A program made the position numbers and the translations under genes. 64,000 nucleotides of DNA, from assembly GCF_014898055.3 (NCBI RefSeq), contig NW_023601104.1, positions 47,366,699-47,430,698 of the forward strand, in the 5' to 3' direction. Below are positions 33,101 through 49,000 of the stretch, one piece after another (position 1 is the first letter of the stretch; each line of letters starts with the position of its first letter). The notes below the pieces were generated by a model. The model searched no databases. It was not told where the DNA came from and saw nothing but the letters and a program-made list of their open reading frames with translations. Source of the DNA: Talpa occidentalis (Eukaryota > Chordata > Mammalia > Eulipotyphla > Talpidae).

Positions 33101-36100
33101 TCTGGCAGGTTTTGAAATTGGAAAGTTTAGACCAACTTTGTTCCGCTTTTTCAAAATTGTTTTGGTGTGATTAATGCAAAATAATTTAGGATTAGCTTGT
33201 CCATTTCTGTAAAGCGTCACCAGGGTTCTGATAGGAATTACATTGAATCTAGATCAATGTGGAGAGAATTGCCATCTTCACAATATTTTGTGACCCATGA
33301 ACATGGGGTATCTTTCCATTTATTTAGATCTTTTCATTAGTGAGTTATAGTGTTCAGAGTCAAATTTTGTGTTTCTTTTGTTAAACTTATTCCTTCATAA
33401 TTTTTTTCCTTCATAATTTTTAATCCTATTGTGAATGGAATTGTTTTCTTAATTTCACTGAGAGGATTTTTCATTTTCCATTTACACATAAGCAGTTGAT
33501 TTTTATATATTGATCTTGTCGCCTACAACTTTGTTGAATTTCTGTGTCTTTTTGAAATGGCTCTATCATTCTTTGACTAATTTGGCATGGTAGGATGTTC
33601 CAGTCTTATCTTGTTCTTTCTCTATCCCAGCCCAAGATTCAACCATTTGTTTAAGGAGCTCTGGTTGCTTTTTATTTATTTATTTATTTTTAAAAAGATT
33701 TATTTATTTATTTATACAAGCAGTGGGTACAGTCAGAAGCGCGGGAGGGTGAGAGAATTCACCAGAGCCAGAGTGAGGAGCAGAGCAGGCAGAAGGAGCG
33801 AAGTACACTGCTGAGGGGAGCAGCGGGCGGCAGGAGAGGTCTGTGCACCACGCGGGACCCTCCTCCGGTGGCCTGGGAGCAGCCGGGGATCGAACTGGCG
33901 CTGCAGAGGCTGCGGACAGCTTCACAACCCAGCGCTCAACCGCTGTGCCACCGGGGAGGCCCTCTGGTTGCTTTTTATAGAGAATGATATTTAGAAGCAG
34001 TGTCTAGGCACCAAGTGTACCCATTGCTACTAAGGTGTCATGCTCTTATACCACCTTAATGAACTAGGAAGTGTATGCATGTACATATGTGATTGCACAT
34101 ATACTTATATATTTAACTCTATAAATCTCTGTATCCACCTCTAGATAGATTGAAAAGATAATCTCCAAAATAGTTTTAATTCAGAAATACAGGATTCATT
34201 CTAATTTTTCTTTTTGCCTTTATAAATTTGTCATTCCTTTCTCTGATGGTGAGAAGTATGGCTTCTGTTATCCTCAACATATTTATTTTCACCATCCTCT
34301 CAATCATCAACACCTTTAAACCAATCTCCCAACCTTTGTTCAACCACTGCCCTTTTCAGTCACTGTGCTCACAGGCTCTTAACACCTTAGTTTTTCACAT
34401 TTTAACATCTCTGAAATCAGATGCATCTTAAAATTAATGATGTGTTAAGAAATTTTATTGACAGTGCTACTTTTTCTTAATGTTGCATAAAATAATGGTG
34501 CCTCTTACAATTGATTATATTTTAGTTTTGAGGAAATAATGGTATTTTTATTATTTGTTTGCCTAGAGTTTAATAAAAGAAAGAAGTTTAAGAATTTTCA
34601 TAACTTTAAATTCTGCTACTCTTGCATGATTGAGAAGAAATGCATCTATAAGTGAGCACTGAAAATAATGACATTTCTGTGCACAGAGAAGGAAGTATTT
34701 GTTGTATTGTCACATGACCAAAGCAACAGATGGTGATGGTGTCGGCCAGATATAATAAATATTTCACTATATAAAAGAGCCACTTCTGGATATACTTAAG
34801 AAAAATGCCTATGTGCAGTGTTGTAAGATTTTATTGATAGCTTTAAATGTGACTGGATTGAGTAATGTTGATCATTTTATTTTAATTTAAATTAGCTAAT
34901 TATTAAAATAAGTATTAGTTACATCTACTAAAACAAGTAACCAGTACTGTTTTTTTCTCTTGGGGTATTTTTGATTATCATTAATATAACCTTGTATTCT
35001 CCAAAATCTTATTCTTATAGTATCTAAGAGGTTTGTATTCTTGATCACCCTTTATACTATTCTGTAAAAGTGAAGTATTCATTGTATTTATAGGATCTTC
35101 GAAATCAACTCTATGAATCATATTATTTAAACTTTATTTCTGCCATTTCAAGAAGTAAACTGGAAGATATTGCAAATGCAGCATTAGCAGCTAGTGCAGT
35201 AGCACAAGTAGCCAAGGTAAGAAATTTTGATTAGCTGATTACATTTTGTTAATCTAAAATTTAATAGTATCCTATGACTTGTTAATTTTCATAAATGTCT
35301 AATTCACAAAGAACCAGAGCAACCTAAGAAATATTTAATCTTTTAGAAAGAGTTCTAATGTGAATTATCTTCAGTGTGAACTAGACAAAATAAACCAAAA
35401 CTATTACTCAGTGAATTTGAAAGACAAAATAAAAAGCAGTATCAGTTTTGCTTTAGACTGGAATTTGCATAATTTTTGTATCTCAGCTGAGTTCAACGGT
35501 TGTCATAATATTGTACTCAAAACATGTTGACATTTGTTTAATCTGTAAATGCTTTAGTCACTATGCTATCTCCAGATCTTTCATTAGAGAAAATCCAAAA
35601 AGGCTATGTTGCACATTATAAGAAAAAAGGAATTAACAACAGGCTATACATCATTGTGATTTTTAAGTCAAATTGAGCTTAGTTATAAATAAATTTGTAA
35701 AATCTAGTCCTGATTATGACTCTGTGTACTCTGTGCTTTTTGAATTTGATCAAAAAAAATGAAAGTACCTATGAATGATGTAGGTCTAATAAAGGACTGA
35801 ACAACCACGTATTTACTTACTATTTTTTCCCATTGATTTTTCTTTCTTAGATTTAAATGATCCACTGCTCCCTGTGATTAGTTTTTGAAGCTTGATGTTC
35901 TTCCTCTTTCAAAATTTATTGTTAATTTTGCATAAAATAATAGGAATGGTTTTCAAGTTGTTTTAAATTTAATGTATTTCAAGTAGTTTTCTCAATTTTT
36001 CAGTTGCTTGTGTTTCTAAAGAAACACTGTATAAAAAATTCATGGTGGGCAAACTTACTATGATTTCTTGGGAAAATGTGATGTTAAAGTGAATATAAAA

Positions 36101-37012
36101 AAATAAAATTCTGTTTTCTCCCTAAAATAGATATACAGTCCCATCCCAACCACGATTCAAGTTTTTATGTCTTCCAAACTTTTGTATTCTGAAAATGTTA
36201 TTCTCTTCCTGACATTCACTGCCCAAAGACTTGTTTTTATTGATTTTTAATATTAACTCCTCATTCTTGCCCAATTAGGCAGTCTACATGGTATGATATT
36301 TTACTTATTGAATATAATTATAATTTTTTCCAATTTTACTACTGGAGATTAAATGTGCTTTATTATGGCTGTATTCTAAAACTAATTTATAATCCTGCTC
36401 TTTTTCTAGGTTTTTGATCAGTATCTCAATTTTATAACCTTGGAAGATGATATGTTTGTATTATGTAATCAAAATAAGGAGCTCGTTTCATATCGTGGTA
36501 TGTAATGATAGGACTATTGTAATTGTTAAACAAGTGAATGGTATGAGATAAATAGTGAACACGTTTCAGTATACTCCAAAACCAGTTATCTGTACAGCAG
36601 TAGAGATGTAAAAGATTTTAGAAAGCACACAGAATGAAGTCTCAGACTGAATTGTCACATATAAGCAGTATTCAGTAAACCTGTAAGCTTACTGGAATAC
36701 CAATTCTTTGCTCTTTTAGTTATCCCTAGAGCAACTTGCATGAAAGGTTCAGTCATAGCAAATACGACAGTGTTTTAGTAGTAGGAATCAGTTAATATTT
36801 TAGTACTTCCAGACCTCCCTGGTGGCGCAAGGGGTTGGGCACCGCACTGTGGAGCAATCTGCAGCCTCTGCAACATGAATTCAATCCCCGGCCGGTCAGG
36901 GAGCAACCCACATGGCGCAGCAGACCTCTCCTGACTTGCCTGCTGCTCCCCTCAGCAGTGTACTTTGGTCAATCTGCCTGTTCAGTTCCCCACTCTGTCT
37001 CTGGTGAATCCT

Positions 37013-37051
<39 letters not shown>

Positions 37052-40000
37052 CTCTGGCCTGTACCCCAGCTCTTGTGTGCATAAATAAATTTATTTTAAA
37101 AAAAAATACATATTTTAGTACTTCTACCTTGGACAAGAACAAGTTATTTTGCTTCTCTGTTTTTACCCTCTCCATTTGTACAATGTGGACAGTAATACTA
37201 TCTACCTCATAGAATTTTTGTGGTAATTGATTGGGTTTAATGTATGTAAAATACCTAGAAAATTCTCTGGCACATTATAAGAAATGTTATCAATGCTGCT
37301 CCTAGTGTTTAGTGACCGAGGACTAGGAAGGCCAGGTATTCTGTAGTGTGTTAACCTTGCTTTTATATAGAAATTTCTCTGCCCGAGATGCTGGTATCCA
37401 ATTACAAAGCATTGGTATCCAATTATAAAGCAGTGGTCAGCTGCCTTAAAGAACATAACAATCTTTTGGTTTCACTGAGTTCCATAGCATACTTTCTTGT
37501 TGAAATTAAACAGTGTTCTTAAAAGAGTATATAAGTATTTGTTAAATTGCTATGCAAGAGATATTTACCAGTAGTTGTCTACTTATAATTAGTTGAGTTT
37601 TAAATTAATTAGCTACTTAATTGAATTACATATTTAAAACCTAGTTTCATTTAAATCTGTAAACTAAACTTAAAAATTTTATTTTATTAGTAAAATCAGT
37701 TACATAAAAACAAGCACCTTTACTTTTGTTTGATCAGTTAACTCAGACTTAATAGACTGAATTCCAATCATCCTCATTTTTTTTTTTTTTTTTAAAGCTC
37801 GGGTACAGGCCAGAAGCGTGGGAGGGTGAGAGGATTCACCAGAGGGAGCAGAACAGGCAGATGACAGAAATATACTGCTGAGGGGAGCAGTGGGCATGAC
37901 AGGAGAGGTCTGCCACACCATTTGGGAATCTCCCTGGCCAGCCAGGAATTGAACCCTTATGGCAGAGGTTGTGGACAACTTCACAGTGCTGTGCTCAACC
38001 TGCTGCACCACCAGGGATGCCCCCAATCATCCTCATTTAATTAGCTTAGCAGATTTTAAATTCCTTTAAGCACTTTTTTTTTAAAGATTTTTTTTTTTTT
38101 AATACAATAGCTGGGTTACAGACCAGATTCACGGGAAGGTGAGAGGATTCACCAGAGACAGAGTGGGGAGCAGAACAGGCAGACAGACTGAAAGCACTGC
38201 TGAGGGGAGCAGTGGGCATAACAGGAGAGGTCTGCCATGCCATGTGGGAATCTCCCTGGCCAGCCGGGAATTGAACCCATGCTGCAGAGGCTGCGGACAA
38301 CTTCACAGCGCTGTGCTCCACCCACTGCCACTGGGGAGGCTTCCTTTAAACACTTTAAATTGCTTCAGTATATTAAATTTTCTTAAGTACTTCACATACT
38401 AGAAAGAAGCAGATTTACAAATCCAGTAATTTAAATAATTCTGAAAAATTTATCAGTCTAGCTTTATTTTTCAAGTACTTATTAAATTTTATATCTCTCA
38501 ACCCAAAAAAAGTCTAAAATTATTAATTTTAAAGTGTAACTCGATTCATTTTCCAGGTTATCAATAATGTAATTATAATAACAATAATCTATAAGCATTT
38601 ATATTTACCCATGTGATTAATTGCCCGTATTCTCAATAGTATAATTATAATAGTATATTGCTTTTATAAGCATTTGTTATATAAACTCATTTACTCCTTA
38701 GAAAACTTTGTGATGTAAGCAGTATTATTTCCATTTTCCAGGTTAAGAAACAGGACATATTAAATAACTAGAAATAAGTTATGAAACCCAAGCACTCATT
38801 TAAGAGATAGTGCACTTAGCCATTATGTAATTTCATACCAAATTTCTCAAGTATTGTCAGTGCTTTAACTGACAATCTGAAACAGATTGTTCCTAAAAAT
38901 AAGTATGTTAATGCCATGGTTTTGATTGGTATCACCTACTTTTTGTGGACTGGGAACTTACTCAATTGAAGAAGAGTTTTCTTGTTAGACTCATGAGACC
39001 CATCTCAGATTAATCAGATTGTTATCTCAGTAGAGTTGAGGTTATTATTGAATAGTTTAAGATTGGTAAGCCATTATATAATTACATAATTAGACCTCTC
39101 ATTCAGAGGTGTGGGAACTAGGCTATAGGACCTAAGAACTGGAGACTTCTATATAGATTTTACCTGTAAAAGTGATTGACACAACCAAGTATTCCCCTGA
39201 TTGGTCTCCTCTGAATAGTATTTTTATGCCATTTCTGTCATCTGATTTGATAGATGGCAGCCTGCAACATCAAGTGTTAGCGCGTTTCCCAGTCCAGATT
39301 CTGATTGCTTGGTTGAGTTCTTTGTTATTGTTTTATTTTCTGCATAGGCAATATTTTCTTTAAATATTTTGACATATCCAATTGGAGCGCCTTGTCTCTC
39401 ATGCTAACACAAATTCTGTTGTTAAATTTAGTATTTTTCACATACATGATTGACAAATTAGAAATATATAATGTTTTAGATAACATAGACATTTGTTATT
39501 GGAACAAATAGTGAACATATACTTTGTCAAATTCTGGACCCTAGCTATTGTGAGAGATGAGATGAATAAGGTAAGATTTCTGACTGTCAGGGACAGTCTT
39601 CAAGGCAGTGTTTCTTAAAATGTAGCTGTATAAATCACCTGTCAAAATTTCAGATTTCTTAGAATTATTCCAAATACATTGAATTGAATCTGGGAAAAGG
39701 GCTAAGAAATTTTTTTTAAATAAAGTTTGGGAGCTTATATACAGTCAAAGAGAGCAGAAAATATAGGCAACTTATTATAATATAAATAAAATGATATGTA
39801 ATATTGGTCTTGTCATAATTGATTTACTTTGTCCTGTGCTGGTGGTAGTCAGATAATAACATCAGTAGTTCTTTGAGGCCACCTACTATTTGTGAATAAA
39901 ATTATGGAATACAGTATTTATTGTCCTATGTGCTCTGGCAAAACCTTCGTATAGCTTATGTCGTGAATTTTTTTTCTTACTACTCTTCATAGTACTGCTT

Positions 40001-43000
40001 TGATTACAATCTTTAATAGATACTTGTTCACATTAAAAAATGTTAAAGCATTAAAACTCTGATGTACAAAATAATCTTAGTATTACATATGTTATCAAAC
40101 TATATTGATTGGAAGTTCAGTAATAATTTTAAGGGTTTAATTGAGAAGACTTGGTCACTTATTTCTTCTTCACCTTTGTTATTTTAGCCATTAACAGGCC
40201 GGATATCACAGACACAGAAATGGAAACTGTTATGGACACTATTGTTGACAGCCTCTTCTGTTTTTTTGTTACTTTGGGTAAGTTTTCACACCTTTCTGAC
40301 TATTCAAAGGAAATTATTTAGCAACTGATTAGAATGACCCCCCTTTTTTAATCTGGATCTGTACAGACTTTTTGTCCAGAGTTGGCATAAAATCTAGATA
40401 GTACGCTATATAAGATCATAATTCTTCTAATAATTTGAGTTTTGTGTCTTTTAGTTATTCTTAAGTTAGTATTTAGCACATATATTGAGTTGTTTCTTTA
40501 AACATCTTTGGTAATGGTAACTTTTTTTTTTAAAGACTTATTTATTTATACATACAAGAACTGGGGTATAGGCCAGAGGTACGGGGAGTGAGAGGATTCA
40601 CCAGAGACAGAGTCGGGAACAGAACATGCGGATTGACTGAAATACACTGCTGAGGGGATCAGTGGGCGAGTCAGGAGCAGTCTGCTGTGCCATGTGGGTA
40701 GCTTCCTAGCCAGGGATCAAACTAATGCTGTAGTGGCTGTGGATAGCTTCATAGATTGCATCCCAACCCCTAGTGCCACCAGGGAGGCCCAATTGTAACT
40801 TCTTTTTTTTTTTTAAGATATATTTATGCATACAAGAGCTTGGGTACAGGCCAGAGGTGTAAGGTATGAGAGGATTCACCAGAGCAGGAAACAGAACAGG
40901 CAGATCGACCGAAGTATACTGCTGAGGGGAGCAGCGGGCGAGGCAGGAGAGGTCTGCTGCACTATGTGGGTTGCTCCCTGGCTGGCCGGGGATCGAACTC
41001 GTGCCACAGTGACCCCAGACAGCTTCATAGATTGCGTCTTAACCCCTTGTGCCACCAGGGAGGCACCCCCAATTGTAACTTTCAATGTATTGTTTGATTG
41101 ATTTGGTGACTTCACTTACATGCCTATTAATTTTCTTTTAATGTATTATTATGAAAATTTTCAAATACACTTCTAAGTAGAAGGATCTATGCCTTGTAAC
41201 AAGGCTTACTCCCAAGACTCCAGAAAACACATTTATATATAATACTAATCTACTGTACTCTCAAGGTTTTAAAGCATAAAAATTTTATCTACACTGTGTT
41301 TAGTATCTAATGCTTTTAGTTTATGCTTTACTATTACACCTGTTTAGAAATATAATTGCACTTTTGAGAAAATTAAAGAGATACCATGCACAGTTTAAGA
41401 TACAAACAAAATTTGAGGAGAATGTGTGTGCAGATTTTGAGATTTCCCTTCCAGAGATTTTTTCCCTTTAATTTACTGCCCTGAAATTTTGTGTTTGATT
41501 CCTCCACTCAGTAACTCTTCTGTTTTCTACTTAAGATCTTTTTCCTGTGTGCCAAGCAAACTTGAAAGTACCCTCACAAGGAAAACCGGTGGAAAGCATA
41601 TCTTACCTTTCAAGTATATCTTTCCCAGAGTTTTACCCTCTTCCAGTTTCTGATGATTTTGATCACTCTCAGTTCCTTCTAATAAGGTTGTTTTTTGTTT
41701 TTAAGAAAGCACATGTATACAACTTTCAGTTGACAGACATATAGTTAATCTTTGTATCTTGCCATATTACATAATCTACAACATTTTGTAAGTACTGGGG
41801 TTATTATGGACATTAAAAGTTATTTTGCTTGATGATAGCTATGTTTTCAAGGAAGGGTAGACTGAAAAAGAGAAGTCTTAATAAAGACCACTATAGTGTT
41901 AATGCCGTCTTTATGTAGAGTGCCAGAAAGTGATTTTTTTTAAAAGGAGAATTTGAAATTAATGCCAATTTCACATGGGTTGATAACAAATTGTCAAGGA
42001 AAAACAAAATTAAGAAAAGTATAACATCCTATTTCCGAGTTTTTTCATGCCGTATATTGTACTTATTTAGATTATATGTAGAAATAACCTGAAAGCATCA
42101 CATATATAATTTTTAATGGAGATTATTTTTTTAAAGATTTATTTATTTATGCATACAAGAGCTGGGGTACAGGCTAGAGGTGTAGGGGGTGAGAGGATTC
42201 ACCAGAGACAGAGCCGGGAACAGAAAAGGCATATCAACTGAAGTACACTGCTGAGGGGAGCAGCAGGCGAGTCAGGAGAGGTCTGCTGCTCCATGTGGGT
42301 TGCTCCCTGGTAGGCCGGGGATCAAACTCATGCTGTAGAGGCTGCGGACAGCTTCAGAAGGTGCATCTTGACCCCTTATGCCACCAGGGAGGCCTAATGG
42401 AGATTATTTTGTGTAGTTGAAGTCGAGTATGTTAGCTTTGAGTGTTTCTTTTTTTTTTTTTTAAGTTTTATTTTTAATTTTTATTTGTTTGTTTATTTTT
42501 ATTTATACAAGCACTGGGTACAGTCAGAAGCGCGGGAGGGTGAGAGAATTCACCAGAGCAAGAGTGGGGAGCAGAGCAGGCAGAAGGACCGAAGCACACT
42601 GCTGAGGGGAGCAGCGGGCGGCAGGAGAGGTCTGCGCGCCATGTGGGACCCTCCTCCGGTGGCCACGGAGCAGCCAGGGATCGAACCGGCGCTGCAGAGG
42701 CTGCGGACAGCTTCGCAACCCAGCGCTCAACCGCTCCGCCACTGGGGAGGCCCAGCTTTGTATGTTTCTGATATTTAAATTTTTATGACAAGGATATATA
42801 ATAAATTTGCTATTAGAAGAAAACAAAGATTTTAAAAATCTCCTGATATTCCACATTTTTATTTTTGTAGTTGACCAAGCATTTTATATAAAGGATCTAA
42901 AATGCAAAATTTTAGCATATAAATATTGTTGTGTTCTTTGTTATATGCATTTTCGGACAATTAGATTTTTTTCTATTTTAGGATTTCAGTCATTTTTGAA

Positions 43001-46000
43001 TGTATAAATGACATATTTTCGTTTCAGATACACAACATGATGATTTAATATTTGTATATTTTCAAAATGATCATCATAGCAAATTTAGTTAACACACATT
43101 GCCGTACATAGTAACAAAATTTCTTTTCTCATCATGCACACTTTCAAGATTTTAAGATTTCAAATATGCAGGACAATAATACTGTAATAATTATATAGTT
43201 AATAATACTAACTGTAGTCACCATACTGTTTATTACATGCCCATGACTTATTTTATAACTGGAAGTTAGTACCTTTTGACCGAGTTTCTTCTATTTCACC
43301 CATCTTCCCCAAGCCCCAACTTCCAACAACTGCTAATCTGTTTTCCGTATCCATGAGCTGATTTTTTTTCATTTTATTTTGGTTTTAGATTTCACATCTA
43401 AGGTGAGATCATAGAGTATTTGTCATTCTCTGATATTTCATTTAGCTAATGCCCCCAAGGTCTATCCATATTGTCTCAAGATGGCAAGATCTCATTCTTT
43501 TTGATGACTTCTATTTTTATACCACATCTTTTTGTCCATTTAATCCATCAATGGGCATTTTTGTTGTTTCCACATCTTAGCAGTTGTAAATAATGTGCAG
43601 TGGACATGGGAGTACATCTGTCTTTTCTCTTTTGTGCTTTTCTTTAGGTAAATACCAAGAAGTAGAATTGCCAAATCATGTGGTAGCTTTATTTTTCATT
43701 TTTTGAGCTCCTCTACACTATATTTTCCTTAGAAGGTGCTCCAACTTACATTCCCACCAACTGTGCACAAGAGTTTTCTCAATATTCCCACCATTTGTTT
43801 TTTCTTGGTTTTTTGATAATAGCCTATACTGACAGCTAGAAGGTGGTATCTTGTTCTGGTTTTTATTTGTATTTTCCTGATGATTAGTTATGTTGAGCAT
43901 CTTTTCATATACCCATTGCCTGTTTTGTCTTCTTTAGAATAATATCCATGCAGATCTTCTGCCCATTTTTTAATAATTCGTTTGCTGTCAAGTTCTGAGT
44001 TCTTTATTTAGTAGCTCCTTATCAGATACATGATTTGTAAATATTTTCTCCCATTCAGTAGGTCCTCTTTTCATTTTGTTAATGGTTTCCTTTGTTGTCT
44101 AGAAGCGTCTTAGCTTGATATTGTTCCACATGTTTATTTTTGCTTTTGTTTCCTTTGCTTCCAGAGTCAGATCCAAAAAAACCATCACCAAGATTTACTG
44201 GCAAAGAGCTCTAGTGCCTATGTTTTTTTCTAGGGCTTTTATGGATTCAGGTCTTTCATTCAAAATTTTAATCCCTTATGACTTAATTTATGTGTATAGT
44301 GTAAAATAGTGTTCCAGGTTTATTCTTTTGCTTGTGTTTGTCCAGTTTTTCAAACACCATTTTTTTTTTCCTTTACCAAGGTAACATTGGTTTATAAAAC
44401 ACTATGTTTTATTTAGGAGAATAGGTTCACACCTCATTAGATATATTTTCTCACCCCATACATACCACCCAGCACCCCAGAACTTTATTAAACATAGAAC
44501 ATTGTGTCTTATTCTACCTTTGTTCCTACCCTCCTCTTCTAGTCATCTCAGTTCTGCAGTCATATTTCTAGGACTTATTTTGGTTTAGTTTTGTCTGTTC
44601 CTTTGTTGAGGGGTGGGGAGTTAATTGTGTTTTATTGTTTGTTTTCTCTATATTCCATATGAATGAAATCATCTGGTATTTACCTTTCTCCTTTTGACTG
44701 TTTCACTTAGCGTAATGCCCTCCAGTTTCAACTACATTGTCACAATGGGATGAGTTAATCTTTTTAATAGCCACGTATTATCCTATTGTGTAGATATACA
44801 ACACCATCTTAATCCACAGTTCTATTCATGGACATTTAGGTTGTGTCCATAGCTTGGCTTTGTAAGTAATGCTTCAGTGAACATAGGAGTCCATATATAA
44901 CTGTTCAAATTAGTGATTTTTTTAATTCAGGCAGATACCTAAGAGTGGAATTGTGGGATCAGAGGCAGATCTACTTTTAATATTTTGAGGAACCTCATAC
45001 TGTTTTCCATTGGGAATGGACCAGTCTACATGTCCGCCAGCAGTGTATTGAGGGTTCCTTTTTTTCCATCTCCTCACCAAATTAGATGATTCTTTTATTT
45101 GAAAGATTACATTCTCACAGGAGTGAGGTGGTATCTCATTATGGTTTTTCATGTGCTATTGGCCATCTGATTGTCTTTAAAGAAGTGTCTTTTTAGCTCT
45201 CCTGCCCATTTTTTCATTGGATTCTTTGCTTGCTTTCTTGTTAAATTGTATGAGTTCTTTATAGATTTTGGGTATTGGTCCCTTTTCAGATGAATAATGT
45301 GTGGATACTTTTTCCTATGCAGTATCTTTTTTTAAAATGATTTCTTTCTCTATTCAGAAATTTGTTAGCCTGATGTAATCCCATTCATTTATTTTTTGCT
45401 TTTGTTTTCCTTGCTCTGGCACTTTTTATGAAAGTGTCTGTCCTCCATCATGTATATTCTTCACTCCTTTGTTGTAATGATAAAATTTATAGGCGTAAGA
45501 AAGAAAAATTAAGAGGTCTAGTAAGTTAAGGCCAGTTTTTTTTTTTAAATTTTATTTATTTATGCATACAAGAACTGGGTGCAGGCCAGAGGCACAGGAG
45601 TTTAGAGGGGGTGTGGGGGCGAGAGGATTTACCAGAGACAGTGCGGGAAATAGAACAGGTGGAACGACCGAAACACATTGCTGAGCGGAGCAGCAGGCGA
45701 GCCAGGAGAGGTCTGCTGCACCATGTGGGCAGCTCCCTGGCTGGCCTGGGATCGAACTTGCACTGCAGAGGCCAGGACAGCCTCATAGTGCTGTGCTTAA
45801 CCCCTTGCGCCACCAGGGAGGCCCCAAATTAAAGCCAACTTTTAGGAACATTTTACGTTATGTGAAGAACCGGTTTTCTATTATCTTTAAATTTATATTT
45901 TTTAAAAAGACTATAATCCTTATTAACTTGGGAAAAAAAAAAAACACTACCAAACTTCTGAATTAGCTACGTAAGCTCTTTTCATTTTTTTTAAGTCAAA

Positions 46001-49000
46001 TGAACGTGAACCCTGTGAATAAAAAGTAACTTGACTCTTTGACACTTCCTGTAAGGCATCAAAATGATGTTTTAGTCATTCCATTAAAAAATCTTGTCAT
46101 AAACTAGCAGGCAACTATAAATCAGAGACATTCATCAGGGCAAGGGAGAGAGGGTGATTAAAACATGTGGGAAGAGCACAAGAGACTATGGTGATGGATC
46201 ATGGGTGACTTAGTGGTAGGAATTTCATGGGGCTTACACCTCAGAGGAGAATGCAAACTGTACAAAAATGAATAATGATGTAAAATATATAGAGAGAAAT
46301 ATAAATAGAAAAAAAAATCTTGTCATACTCATTGGCCAACATCATATAAGAAGGTCTTTATGTCTCCCCAATGTTTATTTAAGGGAAAAGTCCATTTTTG
46401 AAATCTTGCTTATAACTCTTGATATTATAAATTCTTTTATTTGTAGCCTGAAATTTGATACATCTATTGTTCACTTTTTATAAGTATCTTAATTGCTAAG
46501 ATCTGAAATTATTGCTAACATCTATTGTTAAATAGGTGCTGTTCCTATAATCAGATGTTCAAGAGGAACAGCAGCAGAAATGGTAGCTGTGGTGAGTTCA
46601 CACAAATATCCATTGGGGATAAATAATATGTCAATTGATTTCTGTAAGTACTTCAGGTGGTTTTGTTAATATTTAGTGTGATTCCTATAGGTTATATAAA
46701 GTACAAAAGACAAATATTTTTATTTATTACTTTGGAATTATACCAAAAATAAAAAGTTATCACTGGGAATTTCTAGCATGATGACATAAAATGTTTTCTC
46801 TAATGTCCTCCTTCAGTCCTGTTTCTTTAGTAAAATGAATATTCCTTCTCTCTCTAAGAAGAGTGTAGACAAGTAGATTCCCCCCAGATCATTTAATACT
46901 TCATTTAGCAAATATTTATTAACAGTCATTATTTTGAAAATGGTATAGTGCATTTTGTCTTCCCACTGTATTGGAATAAAATAGTTTAAGTTGAGCATTT
47001 AAAAATTTGCTTCAAAATTAAAAAAATAATAAGAGAACTCCAGGAAGATGGTATCAGAATAATCTCCCTACTTTGCTCAGGGGAGAATGAACTGATAGTG
47101 CAGTTGGGGACTCGACACAGAGGATCCTGCAACATGGATCAAAACTGAAGTGCCTTGTGATAACCAGGGACCTACACTGACTGTGTGCAACAGAGGAGAT
47201 GGCTGAAGAAATTCAACTCTGGGCAGCAAAAGCATGAGTGGGGGAGAGGCTTCTGCCAGGGTGGAAACCGTGGTCATTTATGCCTGCACTCGCCCAGAGA
47301 CTGCAAAATTGCTCTAGTGGATGTAACCATGGGAGATAATTAGATACTGGGATGAACTAGGTGCAGGAAGGACCGCCAGTGAGGAAGACTATGCTTAGAA
47401 AGTCACAATTCCTCCCTACCTGTTTCCCCCAGTAGTGGGTGGATGAGGGGACTGCATGCATACAGTGAGACTGTGTTGGATCATGCCATGGCTCCGCTGA
47501 AAACTTAGTCCAGAAACTACAAAGATGCTGGTCTGATACCCAGAGAGGAGAACTAGCAACAGTAACAGCGGCTCAAGGCAGCTAACAACAGATTTGTTTT
47601 CCCTGACATACACCACCATCTACTGGAAAAGTGGGAGCTCTGCACCCTTAATATTTAGAAAGCAAATATGAGATGAAAAAACAAACTGCAACCTGAGTTC
47701 TCAGAAGAATACTGCACTACAGAAAGAGAATAAATCTCCAGAACCCAACCACAAAAATGTGGAAGATCTTTTCTTCTTATCAGGTAGAGTTCAAGTTTGC
47801 CCTGGTAAAGAAATTCAAAGAAATGGAAAAGAATACAGAAAAAAAAGCTCGTCAGAGATATACAAGAAAACTCAGAAAATAATTTAGTGTCCTGAGATAC
47901 GAAATTAACAAACAGAAGGTCAAAATCTTTGAAGTTTTAAGTAAGAAAATAACGGATATGCAGGCTGTAAAATCAACAGAGATGATAAATTCTGGAGAAA
48001 GCACATTTTCTGAGGCCAACATTACCACAATAACAAAAGCAAACAAAGGCAACACACACACCCCCAAACCAATCTCCCTAATGAAGATAGACACAGAAAT
48101 TCTCAACAAAATGTTAGCAAACTGAGTTAAACATGCATTAAAAGGATCATAAAACCATGACCAAGTGGGATTTATTCTGGGAAGATAAAAATGGTTCAAC
48201 ATCTGAAAATTATTGTAATTCACCACATCAACAAAAGAAAAGATAAAAATCATACTACTATACCAATAGATGCCCAAGAAAGCATTTGAAAAGATTTAAC
48301 ATCCATTTATGATATAAAAAACTGAAAAAACTGGGGATAGGTAGAACATACCTCAAAGGTAATAAAGGCCATATGACAAATCCACAGCTACGATCATTCT
48401 CAATGGTGAAAAAGCATTTCCACTAAGATTTGGGTCAAGACAAGGTTGACCATTTTCACCACTATTATTCAATATAGCATTGGAAGTACTAACTGGAGCA
48501 GTTAAGCAAGAGATGATTTTAAAGGAATCCAAATTGGAAGTGAAGTAAAGCTGTCGTTATTTGTAGATGATACAGTAATATATATAGAAACTGTAAAGAT
48601 TCCACTAAAAGAACTAATTGAAGCAATCATTTCAGCAAATTGGCAGGTTACAAAATCAATACTCAAAAATCCGTTGCCTTCCTATATGCATACAATGAGC
48701 TAGAAGAGAAATCAAGAAAACACCATTTACAATGCATCAAAATGAATTACATACCTAGAGGTAAACTTAACACAGGAGGTAAAGGACCTGTACAAAGAAA
48801 ACTCAGACATTATTAAAAGAAATAGAAGACACAAAGAAATGGAAAGAGATTGCCTGCTTAATGGATTGGAAGAATTAGCATTGTCAAAATGGCCTTCTCA
48901 CCCAAAATAATATACAGACTCGATGCAATACTTATCAAAGTTTCAATAGCATTCTTCAAATAAATAGAGCAAACATCACTAACATTCATATGGAACCACA

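Larger units (their letters stand above)
31632..35093 (+). other. SCFD1 intron 4
   Basis: 31632-32470 shows nothing I can name. 32475-34420 is old LINE DNA with a SINE inserted. 34435-35093 is unassigned. Confidence 0.5.
36498..40187 (+). other. SCFD1 intron 6
   Basis: It holds three SINEs, a (CA)17 microsatellite, a MIR and a 21-bp tandem duplication (37392-37433). 38830-40187 shows nothing recognisable. Confidence 0.55.
40278..46535 (+). other. SCFD1 intron 7
   Basis: It holds five antisense SINEs and two antisense L1 fragments. 41090-42110 and 45850-46535 show nothing I can name. Confidence 0.55.
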
